Below, in pieces: positions 49,401 through 61,400 of a DNA stretch of 64,000 bases; position 1 is the stretch's first letter; the number at the start of each line of letters is the position of its first letter. The notes beneath the pieces were generated by a model. The model ran no database searches and had not been told where the DNA came from. It saw only the letters and a list, made by a program, of their open reading frames with translations. The stretch is from Aristolochia californica. Taxonomy: Eukaryota > Streptophyta > Magnoliopsida > Piperales > Aristolochiaceae. Location of the stretch: the NCBI GenBank assembly GCA_029961685.1, contig JARWKL010000001.1, positions 54,834,062 through 54,898,061 on the forward strand, given 5' to 3'. Both the position numbers and the translations under genes were made by a program.

Positions 49401-52400
49401 GGACCGATTCTTAGCCAACAATGATTGGCTTCAGCTCTACAACAATGTCTTTGGCAAAGTGCTCAATCGAGTCGTCTCTGATCATTGGCTGATTATGGTT
49501 GATACCCATTTTGGCAGTTGCCCCCCCTCTTCCCTCTTTTCAGATTCAACAATAATTGGATGGCGGACCCCTCTTTTGATCTATCTCTCCAATCCTTTTG
49601 GAGAATATGACCGTTGCTGGCCTGAGCGGGTGGACCTTTCCAATCAAACTCAAGATGTTGAAGCCGTTGCTACGGTTCTGGGCCTCCAAAAAGAAGCCTC
49701 TTCCTCGGATGTGAGAGACAATGCCCTTGCTCAGATAGCCGCTCTTGATTCTGAGGAGGAATCTAGAGGTCTCTCTTCTCCGGATGTCTCTTAGAGGTAT
49801 GCCCTTCAAGGGCAATTGCAGTCCTTCCCCCACATCGAGTTAGTGCATTGAAAGCAACATGCAAGATTCAAATGGCTCTCCGATGGGGATGCTAATACTA
49901 AATTCTTCCATGCAGTCGCCTCTGCACAACGAAGGGCCAACCGCATCGCCATGCTCAGCGTCAATAGTGAGACCACCTCGGACCGAACCCTTATTTCTGA
50001 CTCACTGGTGAATTTTTTTTGCAGATTCATACTCTGATCACCAGCCAGTTCGCCCCTTCTTCCAAGGGGTTAACCTCCAGGTTATTCTATCAGCTGCAAC
50101 TAGCCTCATCGAGCTCCTCTTCTCTAGTCGGGAAATTGAAATTGCGGCCCTTGGTCTTCCACTGGATCGCGCTCCGGGCCCGGATGCATTCAACAGGGAA
50201 TTTTCTCGCCGTTGCTAGCCTTTCATAAAAAATGACATCTTCGGCATGGCCCGCTCCTTTCATCAGCATGACATCAAATATAGGAGTATTGGAGCCTCTT
50301 TCATTGCCCTCATCCCTAAAAAAGATGGGGCAGAGCTCCCATTCGACTTCCGGCTGATCAGTCTCACCACCAGTGCATATAAGGTGATTGCGCGCCTCCT
50401 TGCTAGTCGACTCAGGGCAGTCCTTCCTATTGCCATTCATCATGGCCAAAGTGCTTTTATTAAGGGAAGAAACATTCTTGATTCGACCATATCATGTCAT
50501 GAACTTAGTCATCATTTCATGGTCCGCAAGCTCCCTAGATTCATCCTCAAGCTTGACTTCAAAAAGGCATTTGATAGAGTTAAGTGGGAGTTTTTGGACA
50601 CCCTCCTGGGAAGATGGGATTCGGGGAAAAATGATGCTTTTGGATCCAAAACTACATCTCCTCTGTAAGCTACTCCGTCCTTCTCAACGGGACAATTTGT
50701 GGGTATTTTAAGGGAACCATGGGAATCGGACAAGGAGACCCCCTCTCCCCCTTGCTCTTTAACGTGGTAGCAGAATATCTATCCTCCTTGATCTACTTGG
50801 CCAAGAACATGGGATGGTTCCTCACCACGACAAATTGTATTGCATTTGATATTCTGATTCTCCTGTTTGTGGATGATACTATTTGCTTCGGGGTTGGTAC
50901 TATGGATCAGATCAGAAAACTGCGTATTGTTATGGGATTATTTGAATTGGCTTCCGGTCAGAACATAAACTGGGAAAAAACCACTCTTCTTGGCTACCAC
51001 ATTGATCCAGTTGGGCTTCGAGATATGGAGGACTACTTGGGATGATCTGTGGGAAATATGCCAACTACATATCTTGGGCTCCCACTTTTTGATTCTTGGC
51101 CTTCGGCATCACTATGGTCCCCCCTCATTGAGAAATTTGAAAAAAGGTTAGCCACTTGGAGGGGTAAACTCTTATCTACAGCGGGGTGTCTCACTCTCCT
51201 CAAGTCTAGTCTGGTTGGGTTGCCAAATTATCTGTTATCATTCATGCACTGTCCGACCTCCGTTTGCTCCAAAATCGATGCCATCTGTCGGTGATTTCTT
51301 TGGAGAGGTTCAGAAGACACCTTCAGATACTATTTGGTTAGTTGGAAGGATATTTACATGCCTCATAATAGGGGTGGATTGGGCATTCGGCCTACAAGAG
51401 AAATGAACAAAGCTCTTATGCTCAAGTGGATTTGGAACTTCAACAACAAGCATAACAGTTTATGGAGGAATATGGTGAAATTCTACCTTCAGTTTTTGGG
51501 TGCTTGGTGGAGAGAGGGTGGCACAACTCGCCTGCTTTCCCTGATATGGAAATCAATTTTCAAGCTCCTTCTAGTATTCAGAGATGCTACCTTGTTTCAC
51601 ACGGGCAATGGAAGGCCCCTTCTCTTCTGGTCGGATGAATGGTGTGGCCCTCGATCCCTCTCGGATGTCTTCCTGCGGCTGCATAGGGTGGCTAGCGACC
51701 TCTCTTGATTTGTGGTTGATTCATGGAGTGATCAGTCGTGGAGTTTCTCGTTCCTCTGGGGACTAAATGGTGAAGAATTGTTGGCTTTTTGCTCTCTCCT
51801 TACCAGACTCAGCAGTACTATTATCTAGGAGCATTTAGTTGATAAGCTGATTTGGAAGCCCAACAATAACGGCCGATTCACTGCTATTTCTACTTACTCC
51901 CATATCAGAAAGCAAGACTACAATATTCATGAGCACAAGGCGAATCTGGCTTGGAAACTATCAGCGGCAAGCAAAATCAAAATTTTCGTGTGGTTGGCCA
52001 TCAGAGAATAAATTCTTACTTCGGATAACCTTCATAGAAGAGGCTTCACCGCCCCTAATCTTTCTTGTCTCCATTGGTCAGTGCGATGAGACTGTCCAAC
52101 ATGTCCTCTTATAATGCGGATTTTCGTGGCAAGCCTGGATGAAGATTTTTCAGAAGATTGGGCTCCAAGTGGGGCTACATCAGGACCTCTTTGGCACCTT
52201 TGAGATGGTTCAAGGGATTCACCTTCTTCTGTTGCACAAGTTAATACTTTCGGCCTGTCTTGCACATGTTCCATGGTGCATTTCGCTCGAGCGGAACAAC
52301 CGGAGATTCAATTCCAAAGCTTGTACCCCGGACAACACGACTTCTCATGCTGTGGGCCTCATCTCAAGCTGGCTTCATACAAGGAAGGAATTTGCTACTC

Positions 52401-55400
52401 TCTCGGGTGTTTGCCTTTTGGAAAATTGGAGTTTGATTGCCCATATGTCTGGCTCGTGCAGAACTCCGAGTTTGGTCATCTGGGATCCTCCCTCTTGCGA
52501 CTGCATTCAGCTGAATTTTGATGGTATTGGTTGTCCTAGGCCGGCTGGAGTAGGTGGTGCATTCAGAGGTCACAATAGTGACCCTATTCTTTCTTATGCT
52601 GGTCTGGTGGGCATTGCCAATTCTAATACTGTTGAAGTTAGTGCTCTATTGATTGACCTCCAAATCTTCAAGGATCGTCTCCATGGCAAGTTAATCATTG
52701 TAGGCGACTCGAAGACTGTTATTAGTTGGTGTTCCAAAGACAATTCCCCCCCTTGGTGCCATTGGTCCATCACAGATAGTATTGCTGACATTGTATCTTC
52801 TATTGATTGTAATTGGAATCTTATTCCTAGATCAACCAACTCTTTAGCTGATAAATTAGCAAAATTCGAAACTTCCCAGCAATCTCTCATTGTTTGGGAA
52901 GGTGTTCCTCCTTTGTAAATTGCTCTTTTGAGTTTTTGTCTTAATAAAAATCAGCATCATTTAAAAATAAAAATAAAAATTTATAGGTTGTCTGACCCAT
53001 TTTATGGCAATGAAAAGAGGCTACTCACTATTTAAGGGTAGCTCTAAAATACTATTTGGGTAAAAAGAATAAAAGAATTGAATTAAGTTGGATGTCAGGT
53101 GCACTCTTGATATTTACAAGTAGTGGGTCTATAGGTATTGCTTTGAAGTGATTGTTAAAAACACAAATGGAAGAAAATACTTTGAGGAATTGAGAGTGTG
53201 AATAAAAAGATAGTAGCTCTCATACTTCAAACGAAAAGTGGTGCACAACGCAGCTCTTCATACTTCCAAATAAAATGAAGGCGCTTTTAGACCAATTGAT
53301 GGATAAAAGTGACCTGGTTTGATTCAAAAGGGACATAAAAAATATATCTTCTATGAACATATTTGATTGAAGAACTTAAAAAAAGCTCTTATAAAGAAAG
53401 TTTTGAGATGAAACATAATAATAGAAACTTTCTAAAAACAAATTTCTCATATAAGACGATAACTTTTTAACATAACTTGACCAATTTGGAAAGAACATAT
53501 TCAATAAAGTAATTCTGAAATAAGAGAGATTTAACACTAATATTTGAAATTTAGAATGAAGAAATAAGACTATGTAATTCAAAAATTTCAGATTTTGTCA
53601 AAAAGGAAACTAAACGCATGCTATTACAACAAGCGGAAAAGAGATGTAGGATGAAACTTGACTAGAACTTTTTTTCTTTTTCTTTGAATTCAAACTCTAA
53701 AATACCTATCTTTAACAAAAAAATGGAATTGGAAAATTTCTCAAAAAATGTGGAGTCCAAAAAAAGAGGAATGTGTGCTAAAAATCGGATTTTCACAAGC
53801 AATATATTTCTAGCCTGACCTTTGATTCTACCAATGCTTATATCTTTCTCTAGTAAAATTGGATTGAGAAACAGTTTGTTAGGTTAGAAAATAGACTTAC
53901 AAAGCTTTTTTTCAGATATAATTCCCTATTATATATCTTAATCATGTTAACACAAAAAGTCTTGCAAATTGAGTTTTTTTTTTTTTTTTTTTTGATGTAG
54001 TGTTGACTATATTAAAGAGCTACAAAGAGCTGAATTACATATTAGGGGGACCATCCCAAACAATGAGAGATTGCAGAGAGGTCCCAAACTTAGCTAATTT
54101 GTCGGCCGAGAGGTTGTCTGATCTAGGTACATGATGCCAAGTACAAAAACTGGTAGATACAATGTTTGAGATAGAGGATAGGGTAGGTCCATGAAGCCAG
54201 GCCTTGAAAACTTTAACACCATGATGAAGAGCAGTCACCTCGGCGGTGTTAGATTTTGCCATACCAATCCGTAATCACTTGGAGGAGGAATCCGTTCAGC
54301 CATGGTAGAATGTTTTTGGGGACCCGACATATGAGCTAGAAGACGCTAGTTCCATCGAAGGGAAATTCCTGCCTAGGGGGAAATTCTTTCTTGGTGTGTG
54401 CATCCAACTAGAAAAAAAGACTCACAGTGGAAGAGATGGTGCTTTTGGGATTGCCGAACTTGAAGTTGAAACAATAGTTGTTGCACTCTAGCCAAAGAAT
54501 GTGAGCTAGACAAGTTGATAGAAGCAATTTGCCAATTTTAGGCAAACGAGTCCCTAACACCATCTGAATGGTGCCAAAGAGATCCCGTGGAGGCCCAATT
54601 GGATGCTAATTTTCTGAAAAATGGCCATCCAAACACCCCAAAAGTACTGCAGTGGAGGAGAAGATGCTGAATTGACTCCGCAAGTATCACAGAGAGGGCA
54701 AGTACTATCGGGAGTGGTAAATCCACGCTTGGGAAGGTTACCAATAGTAAGGATTTGTTCGTGAATGGCAGTCCATAAGAAGAACATAATTTTGTTTGGG
54801 ACTAAGAGTTTTCATGCTACATAGGCGTTGTGCTTCGGATAGTTGGAATCCCCTCCGCTAATGTGGCAATAAGCGGAGGCAACCGAAAAATAGGCTTCCA
54901 AATCAACTACTCATGGATTTGATCATGGAAGATAATGGTTGTTGAGGCTGCATAAGAGCGAGCATAGGGCATAGGCTTCCTCGTTATTCAAACCCCGACG
55001 GAAGTGAAGATTCCAAGATTGATTGCTCCTCGCTTCAGCCATTGAGCAGGTTAACCACGAGGAGACCCTAGAGAGCCCAGAAAACTCCTCAATGAGAGGA
55101 CGGGGACCGCACTACTCATCATTCCAGAAAAGGAGAGTCCTCCCATTCCCGGCATAGAAGGACATCGCGGCTTTGAAGGCAGAGAGCAATTTATATATAG
55201 ATTTCCAGATCGGGGATAGACGGTGGAGAGCGCGTCCCTCCCTCCACCAATGGCTAGGATGCTGAAGCATAAAACCCACCATGTTCCTCCACAAGCCGCA
55301 ATGTTTTGTATTGAAATTCCATATCAATTTGAGGAGGGCACAATTCATCTCTTTTGTGGGGTGAATACCCAGCCCACCTTAGAGCCGAGACAGACAAACC

Positions 55401-58400
55401 TCTTTCCAACTGATGAGATGATATCTGAAGGTGTCCTCAAAACCTCTCCAGAGAAAGCGACACCTGATGGCATCAATCTTAGAGTATATAGAGGCCGAAT
55501 AGCGCATGAAGGATACGAGGTAGTTGGGTAGGCGAGCCAAGCAGGATTTCAGTAAGGTAAGTCTGCCTGCAGTGGATAGGAGCTTACCCCGCCAAGTCTA
55601 GTTTCTTCTCAAACTTTTCAATGAGAGGGGACCATAAGGCAACATTGGGGCGAGTATCAAATAAAGGAAGACCCATATATGTGGACAGAGTGTTGTCCAA
55701 AGAGCAACCTAGAAGCTCAGCCATGTCGTGGAGGACTGCATTATCAATATAGTATTTGACAAGAGTGGTTTTCCTCCAGTTTATGATTTACCCCGATGCT
55801 AGCTCGAAGAGGCGGAGAACGGCCTAAAATTTCCGGATTTGGTCCATAGTGCCCACCCCAAAACATATGGTGTCATCTGCAAATTGAAGAATTAGGATGT
55901 CAAAGGCAACATGCTCAACAATAGGGAGGAGCCATCCAATCTCTTTGGCCGAGTAGATCGTGGAGGAAAGATATTCTACCACCAAGATTAAGAGCAAGGG
56001 GGATAAAGGGTCGCCCTGCCTGATGCCTCGGGTTCCCTTAAAGTAGCCGCAAACGGTCCCATTGGGGAGATAAGAGTAGCTGGCAGAGGATATACAACTT
56101 TGAATCCAGAATCACCATTTTTGCTCGAAACCCATTTTGTCCAATAGAGAGTCCAACATCTGTCAATTAACCCGGTCGAATGCTTTTTCAAAGTCTAGCT
56201 TGAGGATGAACTGAGGGAGCTTCAAGGCTTTGAAATAGTGGAGAAGCTTGTGGCTAGCCATTGCAGAATCCAAAATGTTTCTTCCTTTGTTAAAAGCACT
56301 TTGACCCTGATGTATGACAATAAGTAGAATTGTCTAGAGACGGTTGGTGAGAAGACGAGCCAGACTCTTGTAAGTGCTGGTAGTGAGACTTATGGGCCGA
56401 AAGTCTGCAAGGTGTTCCATCATAGTTCTTTTGGGCACTAGGGCAATGAACGAAGCCCTATGCTTTTGAATGTGATGCCCCAATGGTAGATCGCATGGAC
56501 CATGTTGGCTAGCATCGATGATAAAATTTGCCATTGTATCTGTCAGGACTCGGATCATGATCAAAGGGAAGGCCCAAGGCAGCTTTCTCGATTTCTCGGG
56601 AAGAGAAAGGTAGCTCAATAAGACCAACAGCCGCAACTGGAATTGAAGAGAGGTTGACGCATTGGAAGACAGAGCGGAACGAATGGCTTTCAGTGTAGAG
56701 ACTTACAAAGACACTCTCCAAAGCGTTAGTAATGAGAGGCCTTTTCGAAGTTACTTCGCCATTGATGCAGAGCGAGGTTATTCGGTTGGCCCACCGCCTA
56801 GCGGTTGCAACAACATGGAAAAAATTTGTGTTTGCGTCACCCTCTGAGAGCCTTTTGAAGCGGGCACGTTGTATCCAACGAACCAGCTCATTTTGGGCAA
56901 AGGATGGCAATTGATCTTGAAGAGAATAGCGTTCCGCAATTTCAGTGGGGGATAGACACCTGGTTTCTTCTTCAGCATTAAGGGAAGTCATTATGGATAA
57001 GATAGAGGTCTTCTTCGCCAAGAGAGAAGATCGACACCCCAAGGACCATACTCTTAAGAGGGGCTTGAGAAGCTTGTGTTTAACTGGGAGGGACCATCCC
57101 CTTGGGCCGACATCCACAATCTTCTGCCAATTATTTTGGAAGGATGGGTCAAAAGTATTGTCATTGAGCCAGACATTGTCGAATCTAAAGGGAGGGGGTC
57201 CCCAATTTCCGAAGTCAATATCAATCATTATCGGCCAATGGTCTGACATCGCGCGCTCAAGAACCTTACCCATTGTATTGCTCTATAGCCACAACCAATC
57301 CTCATTGGTGAGGAATCAATCGAGTTTTGATAGGATGGGGGGACTGACGGTTATTGAACCAAGTGAAGGCTTTCTCGGACAGGGTAATTTCATCAAGATC
57401 CCAACAACCAATGAAGTCAGCAACGTGCCTCATAGAAGTTGTAATTCTTCGGGCTGAAGGGGATTTCTCATGGCAGAACCGAGTCACATTAAAATCACCG
57501 GCGAGCAGCAGGAGGAGAGGCCAACGCTGACAGGCGGATATGAGGTCATCCCAAAAGAGGTGCCTCTTGCAGTGCTGGGTGGGGCTGTAAGCACCCACCA
57601 AGCTCCAAATACTGCTAGAACACTTGTCACACAATTTGATGCTGATGGAGAAGCAACCTAGATAACTATCAAGGACCTCAATAGGGGTCCCAGATAAGGA
57701 GGATGCCTCCCGCAGTGCCATTAGCGTTGACAATATGCCAGCCGTGGTTTTCGTGGGCCAGATGTCGCTCACGAAGGCAAGGTGGTGGGAGGCGACTTTA
57801 GTTTCTTGAAGAACTGCAATACTTTACTTAGTAGAGGAGAGTAGGCTCTTGATTGAAGCATGGCGCCAAGTCGAGCCAATTCCGCGTATGTTCAATGAGA
57901 CCATGATCATTGATCATTCCTTTTTTTGTTCTAAACTTCAGAGGGATGATTAATTCCAGGAGAGGCCCCGAGTAAACAACACTCATCAACTTGGCTAATT
58001 CCATCATTTGCTCCCAAGTTTTAGGGTCGAATTTATGCTTAGAGGCGCTGTAGTCCGAAAAGCAAATTGAGGCTCTCTTGCTGCTCGAAACTTTTCTGTT
58101 GCCTGACTTCTACTGTTTGAGATGTTCTTTTCTCTTTGTAGAAAATTTTGATTGCAAAAATTCTTTTTCATGTTGAAAACTAGACTTAAAGATCTTTCCT
58201 ATAATATTATAATTTATAATATGAAAATTGTGGTAAGATAGTACAAAATCCAACAAAAAAAATAAGAACTGCGGAAAAAAAAACTAAGGAAAGATGAAAA
58301 ACTCATTTTTTTCTTTTTCGTCTTCTTCTTCTTCTTCTTCCTCCCTTGCTTCTCCATCTTCTTCCTTTTCCATGTCAAATTCTTGTCCACTTTGATACCA

Positions 58401-61400
58401 TGTTAAGTTTCAAGGAGTAAGCATGGATGAGAGTGAGAAGAAGAGAAAACGTGGAAAGGAGCGGTGAGAAAAGAGAGAACCAAGAAAGCACGTGTTATGC
58501 ACGCAATGACATTATTATTTTAATTTTTTTTCTTTAATTTCAGTTTTAGGCCATAAAGGTATTTTTGTAATATTTTATCTTAAGCCCTGTAAGGGTGAAC
58601 CCTATTTAAGGGGTAAGAATAATGAGAAAGAGAAGGATTGATTTTAGGTTAAACAGGCTTGGAGCTCTCATTGACGAGTTTTAGGGTTTTCAAGTTTCCC
58701 TTTGGCTTGATCTTCGTCTTCGTCTTCCTCCTCCCTACGAATCCATGTGTCAGATCTGGGACCATAACAATTGGTATCAGAGCGGGAACACAATGAGCCA
58801 TTCGTTAGAAGAATGGATTGCCTTGTGCAATGAATTATCCCAAGAAGAATGGATGGCCATGCATAGAGAATTGCGTAGAGAAGTGGCAGAAGAGCGTGCA
58901 CGGGGTATTCGCAATGAAGCGGAAATAATACGTGAATGGCGTGCAACTTCCATTAAAAAAATTTGTGCAAGGAAGCAAGTGGCTGCTACAGAAAAGGTCA
59001 TACGACCTCAAATCTTCGAGCATGACATATGCATAGTAGAGGTAGCAGAAGCTGTCTCGGACGGGCAGAAAGGCCAAGGGCCAGGAAATTTCAATATGTC
59101 TGAGCAGGGAACTCTAGCGACGGGCCAAACAAAATTGCTTTCCGGATCATGGAAATCAGGCGAGAGGGACCCTACACATCAGGAATCGAAGTCGACATCA
59201 AATCCGAAATCGGCCTCAAAACTTCCAAAATGAGACGGCTGGATCTTAGATTTTGGGAAATTGGAAGGGTATTCTGCCAAAACCTCGTCAGTAGTGGCTG
59301 ATGTGGGTAAAACCCCCTCCTCACGACCAACAGAATGTCTCCCAGAACAGGAGAAGGTAATATGTCCGGCGATTCTTCCGCCAAGGATGTGTTTTCGAGA
59401 GCCCTCTGTCTCGAAAAATCCCCAAGCGGCGAAGCCCAAAAGGACTGCTCTTCGCCAACGGACACTGAGGAGGTTCCGTCGGCACTGTCGGAAACAAATC
59501 TGGTGGGATTTGACTTCCGGCCACCACCTATCACTCTCAATCCAGCTCTCGGCAGTCCAGTGGGGAACCCACTTCAAAGTATTTTGGGGTAAGCTTCTGA
59601 AACGCCATCGAATTTTATGTCTAAACTATTTTTCCATGGGGGTGAAGGGGCTCCAAGGGGTTGAGCGATGCTGCTTGAATTTTTTGCCTGGAGGCTCTCT
59701 GTTCCATGAAGCAGAGAAGCAGTACCCAATTGATGGTATTCGGGCTTGTGTGTATGAATTCTGAGATGGATTTTGTTTGGGAATTCCAGGAAGGTTAAAG
59801 AAATTTTTTCGGGTGATTTGTTTATCTGTTGATGCGCACAGTACCAGTGCATCTGTTCGTTGCACAATTGACAATGTGGGGCTGTTTAATTTTTCTATTG
59901 ACGAGACCACCAGCAGAGTGCATGTCCCGTATCTGTCTGTGCTTAATGGGATGCTCCGGCAGGATAAGCATGTTAAATTTGAGAAGGCAGCAGATGCTGC
60001 GCTAGCTGTTGAGGAGTTTAATTTTTTGGGTCCCATTTCTGTAGTCATGAGAGAAGGAGATGGGACTTCCAGATATTTTGGCTTTGTTAACATTGAGAAT
60101 GCAGAAGTATGCATTAGTGCTGTATCTAATGATAAGAATGCATGCGTGGTGAATGAATACAGCAACAGTGTGGCTGTTTCGGGTCATTTTTCCAGCAGTA
60201 ACAGTCCATTTAAAAAAGTTGTGTTAATTTTTTTGGATGAATTGTATGATGTTCGACCATTGTCTGTCATAATTCTTCAACCTGGTGTGCCTTTTGGTGA
60301 TGAAGATTTGAAGAAACTATTTGGCGAGTATGGAAAAACTACAAGTGCTGTAGTAATGAGAAAAGGAGAGCCACTTCCAATTTTTCAAATTGCTGCTGTG
60401 GTGGCAATGCAGCAATGGGTTCAACTGAACAAAATTAAACCGGTTAGAAGTGACGCAGATGAGCAACACTTGGAATATGTAGAAGAAAATGGAAATGAAT
60501 CACAGGGTGCATCTATAGCTGATGAGAATCAGGGACTTGCTGCAGTGATTACTGCTGTCCAGCTTTGTGAACGCAAGTTGGAAACAAGAAAACTGATAGG
60601 TCCATATTTAGGCCAGCAGTAAGGCAGTGTTTATGGGCAGAGAGGAAGTTCCACTCCATTGAGTTCTTTAAACCCAGAAAAGGCTCTCTTAACCCAGTTG
60701 AGTGCTGTGGCAGTCCAGCATACACTGCTGCCAGCCAGCCAAGCAAACAAGGCTGCTGTGGCAGTCCAGCATACACTGCTGCCAGCCAGCCAAGCAAACA
60801 AGGCTGCTGTGGCAGTCCAGCATACACTGCTGCCAGCCAGCCAAGCACACCAGGCTGCTGTGGCAGTCCAGCATACACTGCTGCTAGCCAGCCCAGCCGA
60901 GGTGCTTCTTGAGGATGCAGTTGGCTATTTGCATGCAATCAAGGCACTCACCCTGAGTGCGGGAAAAGGGAAGTATGATTCCAGTGGTGCAGAGGAGTCT
61001 ACCGCTGCTTCTTTGGTTGCACTGCGGAAATTAAAGTGCTGGACAGCATTCATGTTGGGACACTGGATTTGGGGATATCTTGCAGCACTTGGGTTCTTCT
61101 TCAAATTGTTGTGTACTGCTGCTATTACTGTGCAGAAATGGGCTCCACTAGATTGTCAGGTTGGAGCTAATTCAGAGGTGCTAAGCAAATTGGCAGAGGA
61201 CGGGCAGTGGTTTGATGAAATGCCTGGATGACAGGGGGAATACTGCCATTTCCTGTTTAGCAGTTTGGGGTTTCTGAAATTGGTGCAAAATCTGATAGGG
61301 GGGATGTTTTTTCTTACCGTTATGGTTGAGGGGTTCTGTCAAGGGGGTTGTCTTAACGAGACTTTGATTCTATGTGAGAGGATGATGCAATTTCAACTTC

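Noticed and set aside
60549..60938. Minus-strand frame with LGWLAAVYAGLPQQ repeats
   Set aside because: Shadow of the 51-bp tandem array; no start context or family match.
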